Shown piece after piece: positions 25,976-34,858 of a stretch of 64,000 nt of DNA. Within the stretch, counting starts at the first letter, position 1. Every line of letters starts with the position of its first letter. A program made the translations under genes and the position numbers. This DNA comes from DASRDE01 sp035938175 (lineage in GTDB: Bacteria; Vulcanimicrobiota; Vulcanimicrobiia; Vulcanimicrobiales; Vulcanimicrobiaceae). The stretch is taken from the NCBI GenBank assembly GCA_035938175.1, contig DASZHD010000019.1, forward strand, positions 13,159 through 77,158, read 5' to 3'. The notes below the pieces were generated by a model. It worked only from the letters and a program-made list of their open reading frames with translations, had not been told where the DNA came from and did not search any database.

Positions 25976-27547
25976 GTGCTGCTCGAACGCCCGCTCGCCA
26001 TCGAGACCGTCGAGGTCTCGACGCAGCTTCCGCGGCCGCGCCTGAGAAAACGAATCCCGCTCTTGGCGGGGCTCGTTGCGCTCGCGTTGCATTTGGGCGG
26101 CAATCCGCACTACGGCTTTTTCCGCGACGAACTCTATTTCATCATTTGCGGGTTCCACCCGGCGCTGGGGTATGTCGATCAGCCATCGCTGGTTCCGCTG
26201 CTCGCGGCGTTTTCGCAAACCTTCGGTCACTCGCTCTTCGCGCTGCGCGCAATCCCCGCAGTGTTCTCGGCGGTTTCCACGTACATCGCGTGCGTTTTCG
26301 CGTACGATCTGGGCGGAGAGGTTTTTGCCATTGGGCTCGCGGCGCTGCTGACGATCGTTTCGCCGGTCCTGATGGCGTTCGGAGCGCGATTCTCGCCGGA
26401 CACCATCGAGATGGCGATGTGGCCGCTGATCGCGCTGCTGGTTTGGCGTATCACGAAAGGGGCGAATCCGCGCTTGTGGCTGGCCGTCGGAGCGGTGACG
26501 GCGTTTGCCGCGTGGAGCAAGTACAGCGTAGCGTTCTTTGCCGTCGCGCTTGTGGCGGGATTACTCTGTACGCCGCAGCGCCGCATACTCTACTCGCGCT
26601 GGTTTTTTGCGGGCGCGGCTTTGGCCGTCGCGCTGACCGCACCGAACGTCTGGTGGCAGTGGCAGCATCAGTGGCCCATCTTGCAGCTGCTGCACAACGA
26701 CTACGACAAATTCTTGCTGAAATGGCCGCCGTTTTCACTCCAGCAGATCATGATCATGAGCCCGCTGCTTTCGATCGTGTGGCTCATCGGACTGGCGTGG
26801 CTGTTGCTCGAGCCCCGACTGCGGTTCTTGGGTTACGCATATCTCATTCTGATCGCGATCATGTGGTCGCTCGACGCAAAGAACTATTATCCCGCTCCCG
26901 TGTATCCGTACCTGATCGCCGCGGGCGCCGTCCCAATCGAGCGGTGGACGGCGCGGATCCGCGCTTGGCGTTCGGCGATCGTTGCGGTGGTCGTTGCGTG
27001 CGCGATTCCGTCGACGCCGTTCGTGCTTCCGATTTTGCCGATGGGCACGTACATCTCGTACCAAGAGTTTTTGGGCCGCGCATTCCACATCAATTTCCAC
27101 GTCGAAAAAGCCGGCAACAATCTGCCGATCCAGTACTACGGCGACATGACCGGCTGGCCGCAGATGGCGGAAAAAGTCGCGTCGGTGTATCTCTCGCTTC
27201 CCCCCGGCGAGCGCGCGACGGCGGCAATCTATGCGCACAATTTCGGGGAAGCGTCGGCCATCGACTATTACGGCGCGGCTTACCACTTGCCGCCGGCGCT
27301 CAGCGGCAACAACACCTACTGGATTTGGGGCCCGAGAGGTTATGCGGGCAACGTCGTCGTCGACATCAACGGCCCGGAGCTCCGCTCGCATTTTCGTTCC
27401 GTACGCCTCGCCGGGACGTATTACTATCCGCTGGCGATGCCGTACGAAAATAACCTGCCGATTTGGATCTTGCGCGACCCGATCGAACCACTTCCGAAAC
27501 TGTGGCCGCGGCTGAAAGACTATTCGTACGCCTTCGGCGGTTTGTAA
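25976..27547 (+). CDS. Glycosyltransferase family 39 membrane protein (ArnT/PMT-like)
   Basis: The 523-residue protein has about ten hydrophobic segments and the key GT39-type features: an acidic pair in the first periplasmic loop (FFRDELYFIICGFHPALGY) and the DQPSL motif. ArnT and PMT enzymes transfer a sugar from a polyprenyl-phosphate carrier to lipid A or protein in the periplasm. It sits between fliE and flgF, interrupting the usual flagellar order, so glycosylation of an exported flagellar or envelope component is suspected but unproven. Start GTG 25976 has no Shine-Dalgarno. Confidence 0.85.
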   Translation: MLLERPLAIETVEVSTQLPRPRLRKRIPLLAGLVALALHLGGNPHYGFFRDELYFIICGFHPALGYVDQPSLVPLLAAFSQTFGHSLFALRAIPAVFSAVSTYIACVFAYDLGGEVFAIGLAALLTIVSPVLMAFGARFSPDTIEMAMWPLIALLVWRITKGANPRLWLAVGAVTAFAAWSKYSVAFFAVALVAGLLCTPQRRILYSRWFFAGAALAVALTAPNVWWQWQHQWPILQLLHNDYDKFLLKWPPFSLQQIMIMSPLLSIVWLIGLAWLLLEPRLRFLGYAYLILIAIMWSLDAKNYYPAPVYPYLIAAGAVPIERWTARIRAWRSAIVAVVVACAIPSTPFVLPILPMGTYISYQEFLGRAFHINFHVEKAGNNLPIQYYGDMTGWPQMAEKVASVYLSLPPGERATAAIYAHNFGEASAIDYYGAAYHLPPALSGNNTYWIWGPRGYAGNVVVDINGPELRSHFRSVRLAGTYYYPLAMPYENNLPIWILRDPIEPLPKLWPRLKDYSYAFGGL

Positions 27548-27554
27548 GGTTTTT

Positions 27555-27607
27555 GTCATGCTGCGGTATCGCGAAGCCGCCGAAGGCAGCGAGGGGCGCC
27601 GCATGAC
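27555..27607. repeat. Degenerate intergenic palindromic repeat, copy B
   Basis: GTCATGC (27555-27561) and GCATGAC (27601-27607) flank a GC-rich core whose sequence GGTATCG...GAGGGGC resembles the unit found at copies A, C and D. It follows the GT39 stop by 8 nt and could serve as its terminator hairpin. Confidence 0.55.
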
Positions 27608-27639
27608 GACAAACAAAACACCTTAGCATCATCCCAATC

Positions 27640-27666
27640 TAAAATCCCACGCTCGCTTGCCGATAG
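27640..27666 (+). promoter_or_regulatory. FliA (sigma-28)-type promoter for flgF operon
   Basis: TAAAATCC and GCCGATAG are separated by exactly 11 nt, matching the enterobacterial FliA consensus TAAAGTTT-N11-GCCGATAA at its most conserved positions. The predicted start is near 27673, leaving a leader of about 120 nt before flgF. Confidence 0.75.
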
Positions 27667-27672
27667 TTGAGG

Positions 27673-27794
27673 TAGACGCGGCTGGACTACCCTCGCACGG
27701 GGTGGAAGCCGCGGCGAAGCCCGATCGATTGACGGCTTCGCATGGACGCAACGTTATGTTGCGAGCCGCCTTGACCGTGCGGAGGGTTTTTCAT
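27673..27794 (+). promoter_or_regulatory. Structured leader of the flgF operon (three hairpins)
   Basis: Between the predicted sigma-28 start and the flgF start codon there are three consecutive stems. The first is CGCGGCT (27677-27683) with AGCCGCG (27707-27713), containing ACCC/GGGT inside. The second is GCGAAGCC (27714-27721) with GGCTTCGC (27734-27741). The third is CGCAAC (27747-27752) with GTTGCG (27758-27763). A second AGCCGC at 27764-27769 could replace the 3' arm of stem one. GGAGGG at 27781-27786 is the ribosome-binding site. No known riboswitch core is recognised. Confidence 0.6.
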
Positions 27795-28586
27795 TTGGTA
27801 CGAGGGCTCTATACCGCTGCGGCGGGAGCGCTGGTAGCAGAAGCGCAAGCCGACGTCATTGCCAACAACCTCGCGAACGTTAATACCGCGGGGTTCAAAC
27901 GCACGCTTCTGCAGGTTCAGTCGGCACCCGAGTTGGGCGTTTACCGCATGCAGAACGATCCGGCTGCCGCGCTCGGTGGCGGAACGGCTTCGACGCCGGC
28001 AATTCAATTCGTCGGCGCACTCGGGACGGGCTCGCAAGTCGCGGACACGCCCGCGGACTTCGAACAAGGCTCGCTCTCGCATACCGGCAACAGTCTCGAT
28101 CTGGCGATTCAGGGCGCCGGGTTTTTCACGCTGCAGACGCCGCAAGGCATTCGCTATACGCGCGACGGGCAGTTCACCCGCGACGCCCAGGGCTACCTGG
28201 TGACGCTTGACGGCGACCGCGTACTCGGGCGCAACGGTCCGATTGCGCTGCAGAGCGGTAACGTGCAGATCGCGCAGGACGGTACGGTGCGGCAAAACGG
28301 TCAATCGATCGATCAGCTTCGCGTCGTCAGCTTCGCTAATCAGCAAGCGGTGCGTCCCGAAGGCGACAACCGTTTCGTCGATACCGGAAACGCGCGCCCC
28401 GCGCAAGACGCCGCCTCGACGGTCAATCAAGGGTTTCTCGAGGGCAGCAACGCCAGCGTCGTCCGGTCGATGGTCGACCTCATCACCGCCCAGCGGTGGT
28501 TCGAAGCAAATCAAAAAGTCATTCAAACGCAAGACACCACTAACGGCTATGCGGTTCAGACCGTTGCCCGTTCCAACGGTCAGTAA
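27795..28586 (+). CDS. flgF: Flagellar rod/hook-type basal-body protein FlgF
   Basis: FlgF is a proximal-rod component. The 263-residue product has the N-terminal motif LYTAAAGALVAEAQADVIAN, the central D1 segment HTGNSLDLAIQGAGFFTLQT and the C-terminal SNASVVRSMVDLITAQRWFE. The TTG at 27795 gives the family start (MVRGLYTAA) and has GGAGGG 8 nt upstream; longer in-frame extensions reach into the structured leader and are unlikely. First gene of the operon running to fliC; flgG follows by 15 nt. Confidence 0.92.
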   Translation: MVRGLYTAAAGALVAEAQADVIANNLANVNTAGFKRTLLQVQSAPELGVYRMQNDPAAALGGGTASTPAIQFVGALGTGSQVADTPADFEQGSLSHTGNSLDLAIQGAGFFTLQTPQGIRYTRDGQFTRDAQGYLVTLDGDRVLGRNGPIALQSGNVQIAQDGTVRQNGQSIDQLRVVSFANQQAVRPEGDNRFVDTGNARPAQDAASTVNQGFLEGSNASVVRSMVDLITAQRWFEANQKVIQTQDTTNGYAVQTVARSNGQ

Positions 28587-28601
28587 GGAGCTAACCACGT
28601 C

Positions 28602-29393
28602 ATGATGCGAGCACTGTATACCGCGGCCAGCGGCATGGATGCCCAGCAGTTCAACATGGACACCATTTCCAACAACCTCGCGAACGTCAACACGACGGGT
28701 TTCCGCCGGAACGAAGCGCGTTTTCAAGATTTGGTGTACCAGCAAATCCAATCCGCCGGATCGCCGGTAGGCGCGAGCGTCGTGCCGGTGGGACAAGAAG
28801 TCGGCTTGGGCGTCAAGGTCGGATCGTCGGAAAAGATCTTCACGCAAGGCAATCTGATCCAAACCGGCAACAACCTCGATCTCGCCATCCAGGGCGACGG
28901 GTTTTTTCAGGTCACGATGCCGGACGGCACGACCGCATATACGCGAGACGGGTCGTTCAAGCGCGACGCGAACGGCGCCATCGTTACCGCGAACGGCTAC
29001 TTTCTGCAGCCGCAGCTGACGATTCCGCAGAACGCGCAATCCATCTCGGTCGGCGCGGACGGCACCGTTAGCGCACTGATCCCCGGATCGACGCAGCCCC
29101 AGCAGCTCGGCACGATTACGCTGGCGCGCTTCGTGAATCCGGCCGGTCTCTCGCCGGTCGGCGGAGACAACCTGTACACGCAAACCGCGGCCTCGGGAAC
29201 GCCGATCGTCTCGCAAGCATCGATCAACGGTACGGGATCGCTCCAACAAGGCTACGTCGAGAACTCCAACGTGCAAGTCGTGCAAGAGATCGTGAACATG
29301 ATCGTCGCGCAGCGCGCGTTCGAGGCGAATTCGAAGTCGATCAGCGCGGCGGACCAGATGCTCTCCACCGCGGTGCAGATGAAGCAAGGCTAA
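28602..29393 (+). CDS. flgG: Flagellar distal-rod protein FlgG
   Basis: The 263-residue protein has the FlgG signature MRALYTAASGMDAQQFNMDT and NNLANVNTTGFRRNEARFQD, the D1 block QTGNNLDLAIQGDGFFQVTM, and the C-terminal SNVQVVQEIVNMIVAQRAFE. FlgG forms the distal rod that crosses the periplasm. ATG 28602 and 28605 are adjacent; GGAG precedes them. The flgA start overlaps the stop (TAATG). Confidence 0.97.
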   Translation: MMRALYTAASGMDAQQFNMDTISNNLANVNTTGFRRNEARFQDLVYQQIQSAGSPVGASVVPVGQEVGLGVKVGSSEKIFTQGNLIQTGNNLDLAIQGDGFFQVTMPDGTTAYTRDGSFKRDANGAIVTANGYFLQPQLTIPQNAQSISVGADGTVSALIPGSTQPQQLGTITLARFVNPAGLSPVGGDNLYTQTAASGTPIVSQASINGTGSLQQGYVENSNVQVVQEIVNMIVAQRAFEANSKSISAADQMLSTAVQMKQG

Positions 29394-30103
29394 TGCGCAT
29401 CACGTCCCTCGTAACCGCCGTTCTCTTCGCGTTTGCGCCGCTCGCGGCGCATGCGCAAGGGATCGTCACGCAGCTCGTAAGCGGAAAGCGCATCGCGCTC
29501 GCCGCTGCAGCTCAGCTGGCGAGCGTGCCGCGGGACGCGGAACACGATCTCGTTCCCGTTTCGATGGTGCCCGATCAGGTTGTGTGCGAGGGACATGTAG
29601 CGATTCACGCCGGAGCGCCCACGGGCTCGCCGGCATTCGTGAACGTCCCGGTCGAAATCGACGTCGACGGCCGCGCCGATCGCACGGTGATGGTCGGCTA
29701 CCGGATGCAGCAGTTCGTCGAAACCGCGGTTGCCGCGCGCGACCTCGTGGCCGGCACGGTGCTTTCGGCGGACGATCTGACGATAGCCCGCGTTCCGTTC
29801 ACCGGGCTGCCCGGCAACGGAGTCGACGCATTGATCGGACGCAAAGTTTACTCGGCATTCGTAAAGGGTCAGCCGATACAAATTCAAGCGACGGCTGTGA
29901 ATCAAATCGTTCAGCCCGGATCCACCGTAGAGTTCGTCGTCCGCGACAACGGCGTTGCCGTGACCGCCGACGCGATCGCGCGCACCGGCGGCGGCATGGG
30001 CGATCAGGTCTACGTTTACAACACGTTAACGCACAAGGCGCTCTCGGGTACCGTAACGGGCCCGGGGACCGTGGAACTGGATATCTCCGGAGGCGATCAG
30101 TGA
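29393..30103 (+). CDS. flgA: Flagella basal-body P-ring formation chaperone FlgA
   Basis: FlgA is the periplasmic chaperone that assists polymerisation of FlgI into the P ring. The 236-residue product has a signal peptide (cleavage after AHAQ), an SAF-type domain with DLVAGTVLSADDLTIARVPF, and the closing beta-strands of the family. Placement directly between flgG and flgH-flgI supports the call. It overlaps flgH by one base. Confidence 0.9.
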   Translation: MRITSLVTAVLFAFAPLAAHAQGIVTQLVSGKRIALAAAAQLASVPRDAEHDLVPVSMVPDQVVCEGHVAIHAGAPTGSPAFVNVPVEIDVDGRADRTVMVGYRMQQFVETAVAARDLVAGTVLSADDLTIARVPFTGLPGNGVDALIGRKVYSAFVKGQPIQIQATAVNQIVQPGSTVEFVVRDNGVAVTADAIARTGGGMGDQVYVYNTLTHKALSGTVTGPGTVELDISGGDQ

Positions 30104-30696
30104 TGTTGAAACCTGCGGCACTTGCACTTGCGCTGGCATTGATGCCGGCTGCGGCATTTGCGGACACGCTTTACGTGGCGCAGCCGCCCGCGAGCGGGCC
30201 GGGACATCCATTGCGGTTGGGTCCGGATCACCGCGCTTCACAAATTGGTGACCTGCTGCACGTGCAGTTCAATTTCGCCGTGAACAGCGCCAGCAGCGAC
30301 GTCGTCAACAACAGCAAGCAGTTCAACCTGGGCTCGCCCGGCGGCTCCGGAAACTTGGCGCTGGGATTCCTGCGCATTCCAACCTCGCTCGGGGGACAAA
30401 GCGGCACGCAAAGCAGCAAGACCGAGAACGGTACGACCACGTTTTTGAGCGACATGGAAGCCACCGTCATCGGCGTGATGCCGAGCGGCGCGCTCGAAGT
30501 CAGCGGCGACCAGCTGATGAACGTAAACGGACAAAACCAGACGCTGCATATCACCGGCCTGGTGCGTCCTGAAGATATCGACGCCACGGACACCGTGCTC
30601 TCGTCGCGCGTCGCCGACGTTCAGGGTTCGTTCAGCGGAAACTTCCAAGAGAAAAACGTCGGCCTGCTGCGTCACATTTTAGGGTGGTTGTTCTAG
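30103..30696 (+). CDS. flgH: Flagellar L-ring protein FlgH
   Basis: FlgH polymerises into the outer-membrane L ring. The 197-residue product has the family C-terminus (NQTLHITGLVRPEDIDATDT and VLSSRVADVQGSFSG), which is diagnostic. The signal peptide ends AAAFADTL and shows no lipobox cysteine, whereas FlgH is normally a lipoprotein; the mature protein therefore appears unacylated. Start ATG 30103 overlaps the flgA stop; GTG 30100 is possible. flgI starts directly after its stop. Confidence 0.92.
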   Translation: MLKPAALALALALMPAAAFADTLYVAQPPASGPGHPLRLGPDHRASQIGDLLHVQFNFAVNSASSDVVNNSKQFNLGSPGGSGNLALGFLRIPTSLGGQSGTQSSKTENGTTTFLSDMEATVIGVMPSGALEVSGDQLMNVNGQNQTLHITGLVRPEDIDATDTVLSSRVADVQGSFSGNFQEKNVGLLRHILGWLF

Positions 30697-31803
30697 ATGT
30701 TCTTTCAACGCTTCATCGCAACGACGTTTGCGCTGGTAATGCTCTCGACGGACCTGGCGTTCGCGAACAGCGTCTTCGTAAAAGACGTCGCACACGTTCA
30801 GGGCGTCACGGGCAATCAGCTCGTCGGCTACGGCTTGGTAACCGGCCTCAACGGGACCGGCGACTCGACGTCGGTGATTTTCACGAGCCACACGATTCAG
30901 AACGTGCTGCTCTCGTTCGGTCTGAACACCAACAGTAACGAAGTGCGCACGCGCGACGTGGCTGCCGTTATGGTAACCGCCACGCTGCCGCCCTTCGCGC
31001 ATTCGGGCGACAACGTCGACGTGACGGTCTCCGCGATGGGCGATTCGACCAGCCTGCAAGGCGGTACGCTGATCATGACCGAGTTGAAGGCGGCGAACGA
31101 TCTCGTCTACGCGACCGCGCAAGGGCCGGTTTCGATCGGCGGCTTTACGGCGGGATTTGCTGCCGGACCCGGCGTGACGCAGAATCATCCGACCGCGGGC
31201 CGCATTCCGAACGGCGCCGTGATCGCGCGCGACATGGTCACGCCGATTCAAAGCGGCGGCGGATTCAACTACGTCCTGACGACGCCGGATTTCAAAACGG
31301 CGGCCAATCTCGCAACCGCGCTGAACCATCACTTCGGCGGCGGCACCGCGGGCGCGCTGGATGCGGAAACGGTGCACGTTACGCTGCCCGGCGCGTATAC
31401 GAATAATCCGGTGCAGTTCTTGGCGGATGCGAGCGACGTTTCGCTGACGCAAGATCAGCTCGCGAAGGTCGTAATGAACGAACGCACCGGCACCATCGTC
31501 TTCGGCGGCGACATCAAACTGGCGCCGTGCGCCATCGCTCACGGCAATCTCTCGATCACGATCACCAACGAACAGCGCTTCGTACCCGCGCCGTTCAGCA
31601 CCAGCGGCGGCGGTTTGCAGAACAACACGCGCGTTCAAGCCGTCGAGCAGAAGCGGCAGCTGACGTTCGTGGCAGGCGCGGCATCGCTGGCATCGGTAGT
31701 GCGCGCGCTCAACACCATGGGCGTGACGCCGCGCGACCTGATCGCTATCGTGCAAGCGCTTCGCGAAGCCGGCGCGCTGCAAGCGGACCTGGAGATCCAG
31801 TAG
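30697..31803 (+). CDS. flgI: Flagellar P-ring protein FlgI
   Basis: The 368-residue periplasmic protein has a signal peptide (residues 1-23) followed by the family start VKDVAHVQGVTGNQLVGYGL and the TGLNGTGDST motif, then MVTATLPPFAHSGDNVDVTV and the C-terminal GVTPRDLIAIVQALREAGAL. FlgI forms the P ring around the rod at the peptidoglycan layer. The presence of P- and L-ring genes indicates a diderm envelope. Confidence 0.97.
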   Translation: MFFQRFIATTFALVMLSTDLAFANSVFVKDVAHVQGVTGNQLVGYGLVTGLNGTGDSTSVIFTSHTIQNVLLSFGLNTNSNEVRTRDVAAVMVTATLPPFAHSGDNVDVTVSAMGDSTSLQGGTLIMTELKAANDLVYATAQGPVSIGGFTAGFAAGPGVTQNHPTAGRIPNGAVIARDMVTPIQSGGGFNYVLTTPDFKTAANLATALNHHFGGGTAGALDAETVHVTLPGAYTNNPVQFLADASDVSLTQDQLAKVVMNERTGTIVFGGDIKLAPCAIAHGNLSITITNEQRFVPAPFSTSGGGLQNNTRVQAVEQKRQLTFVAGAASLASVVRALNTMGVTPRDLIAIVQALREAGALQADLEIQ

Positions 31804-32162
31804 TGAGTTCCATCGATCCGGCAAGCGCATCCGCGAAAGCGCAGCAGGCAGCGGCGCTCACGCCGCAGCAGCAGCAGGCGCTGCAGCGGCTGCACAGCGC
31901 GGCAACGCAGCTCGAGGGCGTGTTCTTGGACATGCTCTTCAGCGCTATGCGAGAGACGGTGCCGAAAGAATCGATCTTCGGCAAAGATTCGATGGCCGAG
32001 GACACGTTCTCGCAGATGCTGGACGAACAGCGCGCGCAGTCGGTCGCGCAAAGCGGATCGTTCGGCATCGCCAAAGTCCTGGAGCAGCAGCTGCGCTCCA
32101 GCGTTCTCTCCGATGCATCACGTGAATCCAAAACGCAAATTCCGCGGGAGCTCGAGCCGTGA
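31803..32162 (+). CDS. flgJ: FlgJ-type rod-binding protein (no muramidase domain)
   Basis: The 119-residue protein matches only the N-terminal rod-binding/capping domain of FlgJ (ATQLEGVFLDMLFSAMRETV, MAEDTFSQMLDEQRAQSVAQ). The C-terminal muramidase domain found in enteric FlgJ is absent, so another enzyme must open the peptidoglycan. GTG 31803 overlaps the flgI stop (TAGTG). The 3' end overlaps the next gene by 4 nt (GTGA). Confidence 0.85.
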   Translation: MSSIDPASASAKAQQAAALTPQQQQALQRLHSAATQLEGVFLDMLFSAMRETVPKESIFGKDSMAEDTFSQMLDEQRAQSVAQSGSFGIAKVLEQQLRSSVLSDASRESKTQIPRELEP

Positions 32163-32674
32163 ACAACCCCGTAAGCGCGCACGCCCAACCGAACCATGCA
32201 GACTCCTGGGAAGCGTTCAACATGGCGCTTTGGGAAGAGTCGGTGGGGCTGCAGCGCGTCAATGCTGCCGCCTATCACCTGACCACCGTCCTGGTCAGCG
32301 GCGGTCCGGACGAGATCCGGCAGGCCGATCGCGGGTTGAATACGGCCCGTTTGGCGCATCAGGCCGCATCGGCTAAGCGCCGCGGCATGCAGGTGCGCGG
32401 ATTCGGCAATTTGACGCTTCAGCAAGTATGTCTGTACGCGCCGCCCCACATGGTCGGTCATCTGGGCCAGCGGCTCTCCGAGTTGCGATACGGTTCGATC
32501 GCGCTCGGCATAACGCTCAACAATAACAAGGCGCTGATTCTGGCGGGGCTGGACCGGCTCGTGAAAATCAGCAGCAAACTCCAGGAGACGATGACCGAAC
32601 GCAGCGGCGTGTACAAACGCCGCGGTTACGTCGCTCCCCCGGGCGCCAGCGTCATAGTGAGTTCTAAAGTATGA
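32159..32674 (+). CDS. FlgN-like export chaperone for hook-associated proteins
   Basis: The 171-residue, helical protein lies immediately before flgK, the normal place of flgN. The C-terminal pattern LRYGSIALGITLNNNKALILA followed by a basic tail is consistent with FlgN-type chaperones, which bind FlgK and FlgL in the cytoplasm and deliver them to the export gate. Sequence similarity in this family is low, so the call rests mainly on context. Confidence 0.65.
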   Translation: MNNPVSAHAQPNHADSWEAFNMALWEESVGLQRVNAAAYHLTTVLVSGGPDEIRQADRGLNTARLAHQAASAKRRGMQVRGFGNLTLQQVCLYAPPHMVGHLGQRLSELRYGSIALGITLNNNKALILAGLDRLVKISSKLQETMTERSGVYKRRGYVAPPGASVIVSSKV

Positions 32675-34818
32675 GCTATCTGGGAAGTTTCTTCGGATTC
32701 GGGATTCTCGGCAACGCACTGGACGCGTTCCAAGAGGCCGCCAACGTGACGTCCGACAATATCGCGAATTCGAATACGCCGGGCGCGTCACGCCAAGTCG
32801 TGAACCTTCAGGAAGCGCCGGCCGTCTCGGGCTCGCCGTTTGCATCGGCGCATATACCCGGAACGCTCGGCAACGGTTCCATTGCGGCGTCGGTGCAGCG
32901 CATTCACGACGAATCGTACGATTCACTTTTCCGCGGCGCGTCCTCTTCGCAGAATTTCTTCACCGTTCAACAGAGCCAGCTCACCTCGCTGCAATCGTCA
33001 TTCGGTGAGCCCAGCAACGGCGTCAATTCCTATTTCACCGCGTTCCAAACGGCAATCAGCCAGCTTGCAAGCCAGGGCGGAAGCTCCACAAGCGCCCGCG
33101 CCGGCGTTTTGTCGGCCGCACAGGCGCTGACGCAATCGCTGAACTCCGCATCGAGCGCGATCTCGCAGCAGCAGACGCAAACCATCGCGCAGGCCGGCTC
33201 TATCGTCACGACGGTGAACGGCATCCTGGATAAAATTGCGACGCTGAACGGTCAGATTCGCGCGTCCACGGCGGTCGGCGACAATCCGAACCAATTGCAA
33301 GACCAGCGCGATCAACTGGTCGATCAGCTTTCGCAGTACCTGTCGACGCAAACGAATATTCAGGCCGACGGCTCGGCACTCGTCACCGTCAACGGCCAAG
33401 CGCTGGTGAACGACACGGTCGCGTACCATCTCTCGCAGCCCGTCGTGGGAACGGCGGCCAACGGCACGCCGACGTTCAAGATCGACTTCCAATCGAATCC
33501 GCCGGCAGCATCGAACGCTCCGGGCATTCCGCTCGGAAGCGGACAGCTCGCCGGCTTTCAGGATTTGTACAACAACAAATTAACCGCGTACAGCCAGCAG
33601 CTGGATGCATTCGCATCGTCGCTGGCCGGCGAAGTGAACCGGATTACGGAATCCGGCTACGATCAAAACGGTATCGCCGGCACGGCGCTGTTCGCGTCCG
33701 CCGTTCCCGGTACTTCGATCACCGCCGCGAACATCCACGTCTCGATCGCGGATCCTTCGCAGCTTCCGGCCGCACTCGCATCGACCGCCGCGGGCAATCT
33801 GGTCGTGCCGATGAACTCGGCGAACAACACGGTGGACACGTCGGCCGCGCTGAATGCGAACGGAGGGCTGGCGGACCCGCCGGCGGCCGCGGGCATCACC
33901 GGAACGCTGACGGTCAACGTCGACGGCGTGAACCAGACGTTCACGTACAATACGAACACCACCGACACGACCGTCTCCGCATTCATCAGCCATTTCAACA
34001 GCATGCACTACGGCGTGACCGCGTCGTTCAACGCCTCTGCGCAATCGATCGTGTTCGCGCGCGATCCGTCGAACATCGACTTGGTTCACCGCGCAGCGCA
34101 GGCGGCCGCCGGAACGCCGACGAGCCCGGACTTCACGATTACCGACAGCAACAACCCGGCCGTAGCGGGAACCTCGTTGCTGGGCGCGCTGGGCGCAGCC
34201 AACATCAGCGGCGTACAGCAGAATAACACGAACGCCTTCGGCGCAGGCGACAGCGGCGCCGCGAATGCCTTGCTGCAGAGTTTCAGCAGTAATGCGGGCG
34301 TGCCGTTCTTGCAAACCAACTCGGGCGCCGCCAACGTGCCGGCGCCGGGAACGTTTACGATCGCGCTGCCCGCGGGCGTGACCAACGTCAACGTCGGCGA
34401 CGTCTTGACGGTAGACGCGCAGCCGGGCGGCGTGGGACCGCAGGAAAACGTGACCGTCTCCGCGGTCAGCTTCAATCCCGCAACGGGCATCGAGTCCTTT
34501 ACGGCAACGTATGCCAACGCGCACGCAGCCGGATTCTCGATCAGCTCGGCCCAGAAGCAAACGATGGGGCAAGCGTACGGGCAACTCGTTACGCAAATGG
34601 GTTCGGATTTGGCGACGGCAAACACCGGCGTCCAATCGCAAACCGCGCTTTCACAGAACATCAACAACGCGCGGCAGAGCGTCGACGGCATCAACGTCGA
34701 CGAAGAGACGCAGAACCTGATCAAATATCAGAACGCTTATCAAGCGGTGGCGCAGTCGATGAATGTGATGGAATCGCTGCTCAACACCGTGATCAACACC
34801 CTGGGATCCGGACACTAA
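32671..34818 (+). CDS. flgK: Flagellar hook-associated protein 1 FlgK
   Basis: At 715 residues this is a long FlgK. The N-terminus (FGILGNALDAFQEAANVTSD and NIANSNTPGASRQVVNLQEA) and the C-terminus (SVDGINVDEETQNLIKYQNA, YQAVAQSMNVMESLLNTVIN) are diagnostic. It forms the hook-filament junction. The central region is Ala/Asn/Thr-rich and probably forms extra surface domains. The ATG overlaps the FlgN-like stop (ATGA). Confidence 0.96.
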   Translation: MSYLGSFFGFGILGNALDAFQEAANVTSDNIANSNTPGASRQVVNLQEAPAVSGSPFASAHIPGTLGNGSIAASVQRIHDESYDSLFRGASSSQNFFTVQQSQLTSLQSSFGEPSNGVNSYFTAFQTAISQLASQGGSSTSARAGVLSAAQALTQSLNSASSAISQQQTQTIAQAGSIVTTVNGILDKIATLNGQIRASTAVGDNPNQLQDQRDQLVDQLSQYLSTQTNIQADGSALVTVNGQALVNDTVAYHLSQPVVGTAANGTPTFKIDFQSNPPAASNAPGIPLGSGQLAGFQDLYNNKLTAYSQQLDAFASSLAGEVNRITESGYDQNGIAGTALFASAVPGTSITAANIHVSIADPSQLPAALASTAAGNLVVPMNSANNTVDTSAALNANGGLADPPAAAGITGTLTVNVDGVNQTFTYNTNTTDTTVSAFISHFNSMHYGVTASFNASAQSIVFARDPSNIDLVHRAAQAAAGTPTSPDFTITDSNNPAVAGTSLLGALGAANISGVQQNNTNAFGAGDSGAANALLQSFSSNAGVPFLQTNSGAANVPAPGTFTIALPAGVTNVNVGDVLTVDAQPGGVGPQENVTVSAVSFNPATGIESFTATYANAHAAGFSISSAQKQTMGQAYGQLVTQMGSDLATANTGVQSQTALSQNINNARQSVDGINVDEETQNLIKYQNAYQAVAQSMNVMESLLNTVINTLGSGH

Positions 34819-34858
34819 AGGCCATGGAAGGCAACGGCATGGAGGCTAAGGACGCATC

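Noticed and set aside
27673..27794. c-di-GMP (GEMM-I) riboswitch before flgF
   Set aside because: The segment GGACGCAACG resembles part of the class, but the GCACAGGGCAAACC and GGCCTAA core elements are absent.
27687..29387. A 566-codon open frame antisense to flgF and flgG
   Set aside because: Its sequence is arginine/histidine-rich with no family motif and mirrors the codon bias of the real genes on the other strand. Long antisense frames are expected at this GC content.
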